Made by a program: the position numbers and the translations under genes. From CBIFVZ01 sp966185765 (GTDB lineage Bacteria > Pseudomonadota > Gammaproteobacteria > Enterobacterales > Enterobacteriaceae): a stretch of DNA of 43,613 bases. Numbering within the stretch: position 1 is the first letter of the stretch; every line of letters starts with the position of its first letter. Below, piece by piece: positions 7,938-18,477 of this stretch. Below the pieces are notes generated by a model. It was not told the origin of the DNA. It saw only the letters and a program-made list of their open reading frames with translations, and ran no database searches. The stretch spans positions 1 to 43,613 of the forward strand of contig CBIFVZ010000025.1 in the NCBI GenBank assembly GCA_966185765.1, written 5' to 3'.

Positions 7938-9224
7938 TCAGGAAGAGATTTCGTTGGTGTTTGCAGTAGGATTTTTGTTCTCAAGGGTGTTTTTAAGCTG
8001 TTTTTCGTCCAGCTCTTTCACCCATTTGGCTACCACCACCGTCGCCACGCCGTTGCCAACCAGGTTGGTCAGCGCACGCGCTTCAGACATGAAGCGGTCG
8101 ATACCCAGAATCAAAGCCAGTCCCGCCACCGGCAGATGGCCCACCGCAGAAATGGTGGCGGCCAGCACGATAAACCCGCTCCCGGTCACACCCGCCGCCC
8201 CTTTAGACGACAGCAGCAGCACAACCAGCAGCGTTATCTGATGGAAGATATCCATGTGGCTGTTCGTAGCCTGGGCAATAAACACCGCAGCCATAGTCAG
8301 ATAAATTGAGGTGCCATCGAGGTTGAACGAATAGCCGGTTGGGATAACCAGCCCGACCACCGATTTGCGACAGCCGAGCTTCTCCATTTTGTCGAGCATA
8401 CGCGGCAGCGCTGACTCAGACGACGACGTACCCAGCACAATCAGCAGTTCTTCTTTGATATAGCGGATAAACTTGAAAATGCTAAAGCCGGTCGCACGGG
8501 CAATCGACCCCAGTACCACCACCACAAACAGAATACAGGTGATGTAAAAGCAGATAATCAGCTGACCGAGCTGCACCAGCGTACCTACACCGTATTTACC
8601 GATGGTGAACGCCATCGCACCAAATGCACCGACAGGCGCCAGGCGCATGATCATGTTGATGATGCCGAAAATTACGCGAGAGAAGCTGTCGATGACGTTG
8701 AAAATCATCTGGCCTTTGTCGCCCAGACGATGCAGAGCAAAACCGAACAGTACGGCAAACAGCAGCACCTGCAGAATGTTGCCGCTGGCAAACGCGCCGA
8801 TAACGCTGTTTGGAATGATATCCAGCAGGAAGGGCACAATACCCTGGGACTGTGCCTGCTCGGCATACACCGCCACTGCTTTCGCATCAAGCGTAGCCGG
8901 GTCAACATTCATCCCTGCGCCTGGCTGCACAATATTGACGATAATCAGACCGATAATCAGCGCAATGGTACTGACAATTTCAAAGTAAAGCAGCGCCACC
9001 GCACCAGTGCGGCCTACCGCTTTCATACTTTCCATCCCGGCAATACCGGTGACCACGGTACAAAAAATCACCGGGGCAATAACCATCTTAATGAGCTTAA
9101 CGAAGCCGTCGCCAAGCGGCTTCATCTGTGCACCCAGCTCAGGCCAGTAGTGGCCGAGCAGGATACCAATAGCAATAGCCGTCAGTACCTGGAAATAGAG
9201 GCTTTTAAATAACGAAATCTTCAT
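7938..9224 (-). CDS. dctA: Aerobic C4-dicarboxylate:H+ symporter DctA
   Basis: A 428-residue inner-membrane transporter of the dicarboxylate/amino acid:cation symporter (DAACS, SDF) family. It takes up succinate, fumarate, malate and related acids during aerobic growth. Family signatures are plain: MKISLFKSLYFQVLTAIAIG at the N-terminus, the serine-rich hairpin GTSSSESALPRMLDKME, and the helical signature GYSFNLDGTSIYLTMA. The sequence is close to E. coli DctA along its whole length. ATG 9224 is chosen over a longer frame because AAGGA lies 7 bases before it and the E. coli protein starts there. In E. coli dctA needs DcuS-DcuR and CRP; no operator is identified here. Confidence 0.96.
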   Translation of the reverse strand: MKISLFKSLYFQVLTAIAIGILLGHYWPELGAQMKPLGDGFVKLIKMVIAPVIFCTVVTGIAGMESMKAVGRTGAVALLYFEIVSTIALIIGLIIVNIVQPGAGMNVDPATLDAKAVAVYAEQAQSQGIVPFLLDIIPNSVIGAFASGNILQVLLFAVLFGFALHRLGDKGQMIFNVIDSFSRVIFGIINMIMRLAPVGAFGAMAFTIGKYGVGTLVQLGQLIICFYITCILFVVVVLGSIARATGFSIFKFIRYIKEELLIVLGTSSSESALPRMLDKMEKLGCRKSVVGLVIPTGYSFNLDGTSIYLTMAAVFIAQATNSHMDIFHQITLLVVLLLSSKGAAGVTGSGFIVLAATISAVGHLPVAGLALILGIDRFMSEARALTNLVGNGVATVVVAKWVKELDEKQLKNTLENKNPTANTNEISS

Positions 9225-9390
9225 AGGGGTGTCCTTCGAGCGAATCAACGGCAGGCACGTTAATAAGTTTGTTTTGGCCTGCGGCGCTAAAAATAACACC
9301 CACTAAACACGTCAGATATATCCCAGCCTCATATTTGAAACTAAAATGTTAAGAACTTAGAGCTGAAACGCTACAGCTATTAATAAATCG

Positions 9391-11391
9391 TTACAGGCGC
9401 TCATCGGTATTGCAGCCGTAGCGACGAATAAAGTCGTTGACAGGCAGCGGTTTGTCGAACAGATAGCCCTGACCGATATGCGCGCCAGCCTGGCGCAGCC
9501 ACTCGCGCTGCGTTTCGTTTTCGACCCCTTCTGCAACCACTTCCAGCTCCAGGCGTTCGGCAAGTGAGAGAATCACCGTGACCATACTGTCATCGGCGGG
9601 CAGCGCATCAATAAACACTTTATCTATTTTCAGAATATCAACAGGGATGGCTTTCATGCGGTGCAACTGATGCAGACTCGCATAACCCATGCCAAAGTCA
9701 TCCATTGCAATGCGCACCCCCGCATCATGCAGCGGACGCAAAATGCTCACGGCGGCATCCGGGTCACTCAGGCGGCGGCTTTCCGTCACTTCAAGGATTA
9801 ACGCACTCGGATCCACACGGTGGCGGTGTATCATTTCACTGAGCACGGGTCCAAGCTCAAAATTCAGTAACTGGAGCGCCGAGATATTCACACTCAGCGC
9901 CAGATGAATTTCCTGACGCTGCCAGTCGGCCAGCAGGCGACAGGACTCTTCCAGAATCCAGTTACCCACCCGTACCATCAGGCCGCAGCGCTCAATTTGC
10001 TCAATAAGCCCTTGCGGTAGCACCCATTCACCATCAGGCTGACGCTGGCGCAACAGCACCTCTGCACTCACCACCTGCCCACTGCGCAAATCCACCTGCG
10101 GCTGGAGCCAGAGCGCAAAATCGCCGTGCTCCAGCGCCTGCAAAATATCGTGCTCCTCGGTCATGCGCTGGCGCGTGGCATCCATTTGTTGTGGATTAAA
10201 AAACTGAATCTGATGCTTGCCGTGGCGACGCGCGGAAAACATGGCAGAGACAGCATGGCGGTACAACAGCTCACCCGACACGTCCGGTTCCCCCATCGCA
10301 ATGCCAATGCTGGCCGACGGACGCACCGGCAGCGACTGCACCGGCAGTTTTTGCTTGAGCGCGTCAAGAATGTGCTCTGCAACAATCATCGCCTGCCACG
10401 GATCGCGCACGCCGCTCATCAGCACGGCGAAGTCATAGTGACTCACCTGTGCCAGTACCACATCCTGCGGCAGGACCGAGCGAATTTTATCCACCAGACT
10501 CAGCAGCAGCATGTCGCGCTGCTCTTCATTGAGCACCGCTGCGGCATCGCGCAGCGTTTCACAGGCCACAATCAGTAACGCCGTTTCGCCAGGCCTGGCC
10601 TGGTCTAACAGCGCCTGCAACAGCGTTTTGTTTGGCAAGCCTGATACGCCGTAGCGGGTCGCCTGCGTCTGGACCTCCTGCTGGATTTGTAGCAGGCGCT
10701 GCTGATTGCGGTTATAGCTGCGCGCCAGCATGCCAATCTCGTCATCCTGATGCAGACGCGGCACGTCAAGCTGGTGTCCGACAATATCGTCAACATCCAG
10801 TCCGTCGAGGGTTTTCGCCATTTTGCGCAGCGGATGAACAATCAGCCGGTTGATGCACCAGGTTATCGCCACCGTCATCACCAGTGCCAGCAACAGCCAG
10901 GTGGTGATGAGCGTCGACATGGTGCTGATAATGAATTTGTACATTCGCCAGGCGTCGGCCTGCAATACCAGGTAGGCGAGCGGTTGCGGGTTCGCCGGGC
11001 GCTCCAGCGAATAGAGCGGCAGCGTTATCTGGACGGGTAACTCAAACAGACGGGAAATCAGCACTGGCACCGGGCGCTCATTAATAAAGCTGACGCGCAG
11101 CGCCTGAAACTGGTTAGGCAACACCACGTCGGCGCGGCCAATCACGCCCACGGGCTGGATGCTGTTAAGAATGCTTTCGGCTTCGGGGATATCGGCCTTC
11201 AGGATAGCCGCAGACAGTGGCTTGCGCACGGTATGGGCGATGCTCTCCATTTGGGTGGCCGTGGTGTAGCGGCTTTGCTGGACAAAATGGAATAACTGCA
11301 CAACAACAAAAACAAAAATGAAGACGATGGAGACAATCGCCACCATCGCCATTTGTTTTATCGTTAACGAACGCCTGACTCGCAAACTCAC
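9391..11391 (-). CDS. pdeK: c-di-GMP phosphodiesterase PdeK (HAMP, degenerate GGDEF, EAL)
   Basis: A 666-residue inner-membrane protein. There are two membrane helices (about residues 14-35 and 155-180) around a periplasmic sensor part, then a HAMP-like linker (INRLIVHPLRKMAKTL). The GGDEF domain is degenerate: the signature reads SHYDF, so cyclase activity is not expected. The EAL domain has EVL at about residue 440, NIS, EVTES, the DDFGMGY loop, LKIDKVF and AEGVEN, which is a complete set for c-di-GMP hydrolysis. E. coli PdeK (YhjK) and Yersinia HmsP are homologues and lower biofilm output. The frame starts with GTG at 11391. Its place next to bcsC is conserved, which suggests local tuning of cellulose synthesis. 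Confidence 0.93.
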   Translation of the reverse strand: MSLRVRRSLTIKQMAMVAIVSIVFIFVFVVVQLFHFVQQSRYTTATQMESIAHTVRKPLSAAILKADIPEAESILNSIQPVGVIGRADVVLPNQFQALRVSFINERPVPVLISRLFELPVQITLPLYSLERPANPQPLAYLVLQADAWRMYKFIISTMSTLITTWLLLALVMTVAITWCINRLIVHPLRKMAKTLDGLDVDDIVGHQLDVPRLHQDDEIGMLARSYNRNQQRLLQIQQEVQTQATRYGVSGLPNKTLLQALLDQARPGETALLIVACETLRDAAAVLNEEQRDMLLLSLVDKIRSVLPQDVVLAQVSHYDFAVLMSGVRDPWQAMIVAEHILDALKQKLPVQSLPVRPSASIGIAMGEPDVSGELLYRHAVSAMFSARRHGKHQIQFFNPQQMDATRQRMTEEHDILQALEHGDFALWLQPQVDLRSGQVVSAEVLLRQRQPDGEWVLPQGLIEQIERCGLMVRVGNWILEESCRLLADWQRQEIHLALSVNISALQLLNFELGPVLSEMIHRHRVDPSALILEVTESRRLSDPDAAVSILRPLHDAGVRIAMDDFGMGYASLHQLHRMKAIPVDILKIDKVFIDALPADDSMVTVILSLAERLELEVVAEGVENETQREWLRQAGAHIGQGYLFDKPLPVNDFIRRYGCNTDERL

Positions 11392-11492
11392 TCTCCGCGC
11401 TGACTCTGGTTGTGCATCTCTGTAACGTTATGCGGCCAGAGTATACTGCATCGGGCGTCTTTTTTGCCGCCCTTGTCCGTTATTACGCATAA

Positions 11493-14400
11493 TTACCAGT
11501 CGGCGTAAGGCACCAGCGGCTGCGGCGGCATATCCATATCGCCCTGCCAGCCCTGCTGAGAGTAACGCAGGAAAATCAGCGCGCGGCTTGGGGTGTAATC
11601 CTTCGCCTGCTGAATATCCACGCCTGCGCCAAGCGACCAGTGTGACGTTAAGCGCCGCTCCACCAGAAGCTGCGCGGTGTAACCTACGCCGGACGAGGCC
11701 GAACCGGTCTCCATCGCAAACTTATCCGGGTAGTCGGTCTCGTTCGGGATCAGGTTCGCGAGCGGATAGCGGCGCTGGTCGTTGGTTCTGGAATGCGACC
11801 ATGACACTGAACCGCTCACCTGCCAGGACCAGTTCTCCGTGCGCTGTCGCCACATCACAGGTACAGCGAACGACACGTACTGCTGCGGGCTGTAGTAGCC
11901 GCCCTGGCCGAGGGTGTAGCTGCTCAGGTCCTTGTCGTAGTGCCAGAGCATGTTGTTCAGACCCACGGTCACACGGCGGTTGTTCTCGTTAATGAGCTTA
12001 TAGTAATAACCGGTCATCCAGCGCGCCCGCCAGTTATCGGCCACATTCTTGCCGGTAATCTGGTCCATACCCAGGCTTGACCACACGCCGTGCGCTTCGC
12101 CTTTATCATAGCTGATGCTGACACCCGCGCCCGCGGCACGTACGCCGCCCCACACCGTATTGGTGTTCGGGTCACGCTGCCCGGCAAAGGAGAGCATGGA
12201 GCTTGAGATTGGGCGGCGATGGGCATTAACGGTATAGCCAATCGGCCCCAGATCGCTGGCGTAACTCACGCCACCTACCACATCCACCACATCAAAGCCC
12301 ATCGGCGTGGTGCCAATGTCTGCTTCCCAGGTGCTGTTACGCCAGCCAACGGCGACGCTTGCGCCCCTGGCACGCTGGTTAAAGTTGCTGTCGCAGCCGT
12401 GCTCGTAGCAGGTACCCCATTTCTCAGTGTGGTTGCCGCCAAAACTGCCCGCATCCATATTTACCATGTCAGTACGAAAGAACATACGCCCGTCACTGAG
12501 CGGTGCATCAACCTGCAACATCGTGGTGTGCGCTTTGAGGTCAGAATAGCCCGGCGTACCGCTGGAGCCCCAGTATTCGTGATCCAGCGTGACGTTCACG
12601 TCCTGCTGGCGATAGAGGTCGGCGGCATCGCTGCGCAGCCCACGCTTGAGCCAGTCGTCTTTCTCATCATTGCGGGTAAGTCGCGTGAAGGTATCGTTAT
12701 TCTGCGGGGGCTGGTCGGTGATATCAGCCGCTACCATCGCATCACGATACGTCTGTAGCGCCTGCTGCGGATGACCGTTTGCGGCCTGGAAGCGGGCTGC
12801 ATCACGCATTACCAGCGCGCTCTCCATAGACGGCGGCAGCTTACGCGCCTGCGGGATAATACGGTCATAAATCTGCCGGGCGCGCGACTCATCACCAAGT
12901 GCCGACCAGGCATTTGCTACGCGGCGTTCCACGTTGATTGACGGCGGCTCGGCCGGGGTGAGCGTGGCAAAACGTGCGAGATGATTGCGCGCATCGGCCT
13001 TGTTGCCCTGGGCAATAGCGGTTTCAGTCAGCCCCAGTAGCGCGTCGTCATTGTCCGGGCTGCGTGAGAGCACTTTCTCATACAGCGCGCGAGCCTCAGA
13101 GAAGTCTCCCCGCTGCCCGGCCCAGTCGGCAAGGATCAAGTCAATGCGGTCCGATGGCGCTTGCTGGCGCAACAGCGCAATGGCCTGTGGCTCCTGTCCA
13201 CTGTCGCGCAGGCGATTAGCGGTTTCTAAGGTGTGGTTAACGCGCAGGCGATCGGCCAGCTCATGAATATTGTCCGTCCACTTGCTTTGCGCCAGCGTGC
13301 TGAGATGGCTGAGTGCCGCAGTGTCGCGATCGGTCCCGGAGAGATACAACCCGTAAGCGTAAACCTGGTCCGGGTCGTTGGGTTTTTTGCTGGCAAGCGA
13401 GCGGAACAGCCCGTCGGCTTCGCGACGCTGCCCGGCGGCATCCAGATCTTTTGCCAGCCGGTAGACAATCCAGACGCTGTCCGGGTCCATCTGCAAGCGC
13501 TTACGGTGCAGCGCGGCAGCCTGTGCCCAGCGGCCTTTGTCCTCCAGCGCCTGCGCCTGCTGCTCAAGGCGCGTATCGGCCAGACTGCGCTCAATATCGT
13601 CAATGCTGCGCCGCTGACTCACACTAAGGCTGCGAATAAACGCCTCGGCACGTTCCGGCGACTGGCGACGGTAAACGTTCGCCAGCCCGCGTACCGCATT
13701 GCTGTTGCCGCTATCCATACGCAGCGCCTGGCGATAGTAGCGCTCCGCACCGGCGTCGTCGTTTTCTGCCGCCGCCACGTCACCCAGGCCAAGCACGGCA
13801 TAGCTGTCGGTGTTATCCACGCTGCGCGCTTGTGCGTATTTCTGACGTGCCAGCGCCGTGTTTTTTGCCTCCAGCGCGTTATCACCCTGGTCAATCAGCA
13901 GCCAGTAGCGGTTGGTCTGTAGCAATCCCTTCCATTTGCCGCTGCTGTCGTTTTCCGGGTCAAGGCGCAACGCTTTCTGGAACTGTTGTACTGCCGCCGC
14001 ACGGTTGTTTTGCTGAGAATAAGCTTCACCCAACGCCCCCACCAGTTCGGCGTCGTTTTTATCTTTACTGAGTGCGGCTTTAAGCGGCGCCACGGCTTTG
14101 CGACCGCTGCCACTGGCCACGTCTGCCAGCCCCTGCGAGCGGGCGCGAAAGGTCGGGTCGGCCAGCTGTTGCTGTTGCTGCGCCAGTTTCGCTTTGGCGC
14201 TATCCACCGTATCGCCTTCGTCGAACACGCTCAGGAAACGTTGAAGTGCGGCCACGCTCGCGTTGCTGACCGGCATTTGCGACACCTGCGCATACCACAT
14301 ATCGGCCGCCTGGCCACGTCCACCGCTTGAGCGCGACATTTGCTCAAGCAGCGCAAACCCTTCTTCGCGGCGATCGTCGCTAAACAGCATCTGCGCCAGC

Positions 14401-14963
14401 CCCGCACGCAGCGTGTTATTGCCCGGCATACGCTTGTTAAGCGCCGCCAGTTCTTTCATTGCCCGAGCGCGCTCGGCGGGAACACGAGCCACCAGCATCC
14501 AGTATTCCACCGCCAGGTCGCCATCCGGCGGCGTATCACCGTTGAACAGTTTTTTGTATTCATCGATAGCTTCCGGCACGTGACCGGTCGTGCCTAACAG
14601 GCGCGCCTGTTGCAGCGTCTGGCTGCCCTGTGGCGAAGCAACCGTCGCATCCGTCTGCGCCTGCTTTGTGGCCGCAGAGTCGGGGGCGTTTTTCTTGAGC
14701 TTGTCGAGCAGTTTTTGCGCACCGGCGTTATCGCCCTGACGCAGCAGATAACGGGCCTGAGCAGCCATCACCTGCGGGTCATCAGGCGCAATCAGCTCCA
14801 GGCGATAGAGCGACTGGCGCACCAGGTCGTCACGGTTGGTGGCCTCGCCAAGACGCACCTGTTCCAGCAGCTGCTGCTGGACCGACGGTGCTGCTGAGGT
14901 CGTCAGTGGCATGAAGGCCATGCCAATAGAAAACGTAATAAGACTTACTGTGAAACCGCGCAT
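11493..14963 (-). CDS. bcsC: Cellulose export protein BcsC (TPR plus outer-membrane barrel)
   Basis: An 1156-residue protein, against 1157 in E. coli. A signal peptide (residues 1-24, ending TTSA) is followed by about 19 tetratricopeptide-type repeats spanning residues about 25-780, which form a periplasmic solenoid. The C-terminal BCSC_C domain from about residue 790 (VTLDHEYWGSSGTPG) is the outer-membrane beta-barrel through which cellulose leaves the cell. The protein ends in YADW, an aromatic end that fits barrel insertion. The start overlaps the end of bcsZ by 19 bases, so the two are translationally linked. No lesion is seen. Confidence 0.96.
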   Translation of the reverse strand: MRGFTVSLITFSIGMAFMPLTTSAAPSVQQQLLEQVRLGEATNRDDLVRQSLYRLELIAPDDPQVMAAQARYLLRQGDNAGAQKLLDKLKKNAPDSAATKQAQTDATVASPQGSQTLQQARLLGTTGHVPEAIDEYKKLFNGDTPPDGDLAVEYWMLVARVPAERARAMKELAALNKRMPGNNTLRAGLAQMLFSDDRREEGFALLEQMSRSSGGRGQAADMWYAQVSQMPVSNASVAALQRFLSVFDEGDTVDSAKAKLAQQQQQLADPTFRARSQGLADVASGSGRKAVAPLKAALSKDKNDAELVGALGEAYSQQNNRAAAVQQFQKALRLDPENDSSGKWKGLLQTNRYWLLIDQGDNALEAKNTALARQKYAQARSVDNTDSYAVLGLGDVAAAENDDAGAERYYRQALRMDSGNSNAVRGLANVYRRQSPERAEAFIRSLSVSQRRSIDDIERSLADTRLEQQAQALEDKGRWAQAAALHRKRLQMDPDSVWIVYRLAKDLDAAGQRREADGLFRSLASKKPNDPDQVYAYGLYLSGTDRDTAALSHLSTLAQSKWTDNIHELADRLRVNHTLETANRLRDSGQEPQAIALLRQQAPSDRIDLILADWAGQRGDFSEARALYEKVLSRSPDNDDALLGLTETAIAQGNKADARNHLARFATLTPAEPPSINVERRVANAWSALGDESRARQIYDRIIPQARKLPPSMESALVMRDAARFQAANGHPQQALQTYRDAMVAADITDQPPQNNDTFTRLTRNDEKDDWLKRGLRSDAADLYRQQDVNVTLDHEYWGSSGTPGYSDLKAHTTMLQVDAPLSDGRMFFRTDMVNMDAGSFGGNHTEKWGTCYEHGCDSNFNQRARGASVAVGWRNSTWEADIGTTPMGFDVVDVVGGVSYASDLGPIGYTVNAHRRPISSSMLSFAGQRDPNTNTVWGGVRAAGAGVSISYDKGEAHGVWSSLGMDQITGKNVADNWRARWMTGYYYKLINENNRRVTVGLNNMLWHYDKDLSSYTLGQGGYYSPQQYVSFAVPVMWRQRTENWSWQVSGSVSWSHSRTNDQRRYPLANLIPNETDYPDKFAMETGSASSGVGYTAQLLVERRLTSHWSLGAGVDIQQAKDYTPSRALIFLRYSQQGWQGDMDMPPQPLVPYADW

Positions 14964-16060
14964 TCCTGCCCCCGGTCAGGGACCAGCTCGCCCTGAGAAG
15001 TAAAGCGAAAACGCTGCTGGTCCCAACCCTGGCCAAACAGTGTTAATACATAGCTGTAGTAGGCATCCTTCCCGGGGTAATTCTGTGCAACACGGCTTCT
15101 TTGCACGTAAAGCGCTTCATTATCCTGCAGCATGGGCAACAGTGAGGCAGAAAAGCCTACCGGCCCGTCATTGGTCAGTTTACCGCTGACCACATCAATC
15201 TTTTCCGGCGGTGCACCGCGCGCCACCGTGGCGTCAACCATCGGTTGAAAATGCGTAAGCAGACGCGCCTTGTCAGGGTCTTTGTCGCTGAGCATGCCTG
15301 CCCACAGATAGGTACGAATAGCGTCATAGCTGCCAACCAGCGCCGGTGTCTCCTGCATCTGCCAGCGTTTATCTTTTTGCCAGCGCACCCAGTTTGGGAC
15401 AAAGCCTTTCGGCGAGGTTTCCAGCAGCAGGCGCAACGCTGGCGCACGCATTGCTTTCCAGGGCGCGCCGTAGCGCTCAAAACGCGCCAGCAACTGCAGC
15501 GGCAGATAGCTCGGGTTCAGCTTCCAGCCATTATCTTTAGCAAAACCCACTTTGCCTGGCAGCAGCATCTCACCCAAGCCCGGGATATTCACCACCTCTT
15601 CTTTGACAATAAGTTTGAGCAATTGCTGGCCGAGTTCGTCATAGTCCGGGCGGTCCCACAGGCGGCCTGCTTCGAGCAGCGCCCAGGCAATCCACAAGTC
15701 AGAGTCGGAGGCCGAGTTGCTGTCCAGCACCGCCCATTTACCGTCTTCGCCATGCCCCCACAGCCAGGCGGGCAGCGTACTTTTCATCGCCCCTTGTGCC
15801 AGGTTGTTTTGCGTCCACTCCAGAATCTGACTGAACGCCTCACGGTCGTCGGCGACCAGCGCAAAAAACAGGCCGTAGCTCTGCCCTTCGGAAGTGCTTA
15901 TCTGCCGTTTGTCGCTGGGGTCGATAATCCGCCCCTGGTCGCTGATATAGTTTTGCTTGAACTGGTTCCACGCGGGCCAGTCGCAGGCGGCATTTGCACC
16001 GGTGGCCGCCAGCATGACGGCTGCGGCCAGCGTTTTACGCCACAACATTGGTTTATTCAT
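14945..16060 (-). CDS. bcsZ: Periplasmic endo-1,4-beta-glucanase BcsZ (GH8)
   Basis: A 371-residue glycoside hydrolase family 8 enzyme with a signal peptide (cut after GANA, residue 24). Glu58 in TSEGQSYG and Asp246 in GSYDAIRTYLW correspond to the catalytic acid and base of E. coli BcsZ (Glu55, Asp243). BcsZ trims or edits nascent cellulose in the periplasm and is needed for normal fibre formation. The gene starts 8 bases inside the end of bcsB and ends 19 bases inside bcsC. Everything needed for activity is visible. Confidence 0.96.
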   Translation of the reverse strand: MNKPMLWRKTLAAAVMLAATGANAACDWPAWNQFKQNYISDQGRIIDPSDKRQISTSEGQSYGLFFALVADDREAFSQILEWTQNNLAQGAMKSTLPAWLWGHGEDGKWAVLDSNSASDSDLWIAWALLEAGRLWDRPDYDELGQQLLKLIVKEEVVNIPGLGEMLLPGKVGFAKDNGWKLNPSYLPLQLLARFERYGAPWKAMRAPALRLLLETSPKGFVPNWVRWQKDKRWQMQETPALVGSYDAIRTYLWAGMLSDKDPDKARLLTHFQPMVDATVARGAPPEKIDVVSGKLTNDGPVGFSASLLPMLQDNEALYVQRSRVAQNYPGKDAYYSYVLTLFGQGWDQQRFRFTSQGELVPDRGQECAVSQ

Positions 16061-18470
16061 CCTCCGGATCCAGACGACGACGGCTAATGATGCGCAGTAC
16101 GCGCCACAGCACCCAGGCCATCAGCACCACAACCACGGCAGCACACACCGCCAGCAGCACCGGGTGGTTTGACAGCGCATACCAGATGCGTTCAAACCAC
16201 GGCAGATGACCGACATAGTACACGTCCCCCACGCGCAGGCTGTTCACGCCGGACTCACGAATCACCGACACAGACCCATACATCGCCGCGCGTTTGCCGC
16301 TGTCGTTGAGTGCGCCATTGAGCAATTCATAACCGCGCGGGCTGTCGGCCAGCAGCGCAATCACGCTGCGCTGGCTGTGCCACGGCGACTGGAAGCCCAC
16401 AATGGCCGCCATTGGGCCGTCAGAACTGATGGTCGTCTGCACGTCTGGCTTGCGGTCCTCCTGGCTCGGCATAATGCTCGGCAGCGTGGTTTGACGAAAC
16501 GGCATTTTCACCCAACTCATCGCCGCTTCCACCAGCAGGTCGATATGCTTATCGTCTTTCAGTTTGGCCGGAATACCGCCAATAATCAGCATGTCGGCAT
16601 CTTTCGATGTGATCTCCTGCGGGTCTGTGGTGAGCGTCACGTTCACCGCCGCAAGACCGGTCTGGGCACCAATGGTCCCCATCGCGTCAAGCAGCGTAGT
16701 GAGCTGGCCCTGCGTGGGCTGTTTCGGCACGATAACCATCGTTTCCGACAAATCCGCCATACGGCTGAACGGGAAGCTGGCGTTAGCAAACGCCCGCAGA
16801 TCCGGCATGGCAATAAAGTGGTGATAGCGCGAGAAGTCGATGGTTGACTCATCTTCAATCACCACGTGGTTCTGTACCGGCTGGAAGGTAATACAGTTTT
16901 CAATGGAGCCGCCCGGCATCGGGTTCATGTACTGAAAGTCAAAACGCAGCTGGTTAGCCGCGCCCAGGCGCAGCGCCGGAATGGAAACATCGTTTTTACC
17001 ATCCAGCAGACCCTGTATTACCGGCAAATGCAGCAGCAGGTTGTTTTTCTTCTCTTTTGGCTCAAGGCTGAAGGATTGCAGGAACTGGTTGTTCAGGCTG
17101 ATATCCATGCGCGAGCTGTCTTTAATCGGCGGCGCGGTATAGCGATATTTCAGGTCCATATCGATACCGTTACTGCGCAGCAAATACAGATCCGGCGGCA
17201 GATTCAGCGTGACCGCAATCGACCCCGGCTCAAGGCCGCTTGACTGTAACTGCTCTTCATAAGTTTTCAGCTCGCCAAAGGTTACCGGCTGGTCGGTGCG
17301 CACCCAGTTCGGCGCATCGTAAGGCTTGCGCGGCAGCAGTGGATTGACGTCATCCACCGTGACCGCGCTTCCACGAAACAGGATGCTGCCCTGCGCAATA
17401 CCGCGCGCGGCCTGCAACAGGTCTTTGTCATCGCGACCAAACACCACCAGCAGCTTCACGTAGGGACTGGTCGGATGGTTCATCATCTCGATGGTTGGCG
17501 CTTTTACCGGCGGGTGCTCGCGCAGAAAATCCGGGCGCTTGTCGTTAGTGGCAAACACAATCGCGTTGCGCTCTGGTAATTCGTTATAAAGCACCGGGAA
17601 GTTCTGGCCGCGCCAGACAGCACGCGTACCAAACCAGGAGGCGATAATGCTCGCTGCGTGCTGTTGTGCCATATCCGGTGCGCTGGCAAATACCATCGGC
17701 AGCACCAGACTACGGTCGTCGCGAGCATCAAAGAACGGAATGGGGAAATGGGACAAATCGTTACGCACCGAGAGCGTCTGGTAGAGCAGGTCCAGCGAGC
17801 TGTTGCGGCCCACGTCCAGCCACAGCGTACTGTTGGCGGGGTTTTCACAGACGTCGCGATAATGCCCCACAAACTCCAGGCGCACACGGTTAAAGTCGGT
17901 GATATACAGCGGGTCGATAGCCATCTGCGCACGGGTCTTTTGCCCAAGCTGCTCTTTGGTAACCGGCAGCACGCCCATCAGCTCATCGTTCAGATACACC
18001 TTAAGCTGTGACTGTACAGGCAGCAGCGCCGGAGATGGCGTGTATTCAAGGTTAAGTACCGCGCGCGACACGACTTCGTCACTGCGCAGGCCAAACTCCA
18101 CCCCACCGGTCGGATTCGTACCACGCAGCACCATGCTGCCCGGCGGTGGCGCAATTTGCGCAAAGTTGAGCTTCACTTCGCGTGACGGCGCGTTTTCATC
18201 CACCATGACGGGTGCACCGGCGCCCTCTACGCCTGGCATGACCGCACCAACAGGGGCATTCGGGTTACCACTTTCAGGCTCGGCGGGCGTCAGGGCGTCT
18301 ATCTGCTCAGGTCCCTGCGTGACGATACCTTGCGTCGCAGGCGCAACGGCAGGCACCGTTGGCGCGGGCGTAGTACCGGGTTTTGCCGGTGCGGCAAACC
18401 CTGTCGGGAAGTGAGAAGCACTAAGCCCCAAAACCACTGCACAGATCCAGGAGTGTTTTCTATTCATCAC
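16053..18470 (-). CDS. bcsB: Cellulose synthase periplasmic subunit BcsB
   Basis: An 805-residue protein with a signal peptide (cut near GFAA), a Pro/Ala-rich linker (residues 26-50), a large periplasmic region with two repeats of carbohydrate-binding and flavodoxin-like domains, and one C-terminal membrane helix (about residues 765-790, VLLAVCAAVVVVLMAWVLW) ending in a basic tail. BcsB docks on BcsA and guides the glucan across the periplasm; in E. coli several copies form a crown. The gene lies 7 bases after bcsA. The linker is the least conserved part. Confidence 0.95.
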   Translation of the reverse strand: MMNRKHSWICAVVLGLSASHFPTGFAAPAKPGTTPAPTVPAVAPATQGIVTQGPEQIDALTPAEPESGNPNAPVGAVMPGVEGAGAPVMVDENAPSREVKLNFAQIAPPPGSMVLRGTNPTGGVEFGLRSDEVVSRAVLNLEYTPSPALLPVQSQLKVYLNDELMGVLPVTKEQLGQKTRAQMAIDPLYITDFNRVRLEFVGHYRDVCENPANSTLWLDVGRNSSLDLLYQTLSVRNDLSHFPIPFFDARDDRSLVLPMVFASAPDMAQQHAASIIASWFGTRAVWRGQNFPVLYNELPERNAIVFATNDKRPDFLREHPPVKAPTIEMMNHPTSPYVKLLVVFGRDDKDLLQAARGIAQGSILFRGSAVTVDDVNPLLPRKPYDAPNWVRTDQPVTFGELKTYEEQLQSSGLEPGSIAVTLNLPPDLYLLRSNGIDMDLKYRYTAPPIKDSSRMDISLNNQFLQSFSLEPKEKKNNLLLHLPVIQGLLDGKNDVSIPALRLGAANQLRFDFQYMNPMPGGSIENCITFQPVQNHVVIEDESTIDFSRYHHFIAMPDLRAFANASFPFSRMADLSETMVIVPKQPTQGQLTTLLDAMGTIGAQTGLAAVNVTLTTDPQEITSKDADMLIIGGIPAKLKDDKHIDLLVEAAMSWVKMPFRQTTLPSIMPSQEDRKPDVQTTISSDGPMAAIVGFQSPWHSQRSVIALLADSPRGYELLNGALNDSGKRAAMYGSVSVIRESGVNSLRVGDVYYVGHLPWFERIWYALSNHPVLLAVCAAVVVVLMAWVLWRVLRIISRRRLDPEDE

Positions 18471-18477
18471 ATTATCA

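Noticed and set aside
13233..13922. 229-codon frame opposite bcsC
   Set aside because: It lies wholly antisense to the well-supported bcsC and shows no family features; the same holds for long frames opposite bcsZ (15245-16087) and bcsB (16206-16847).
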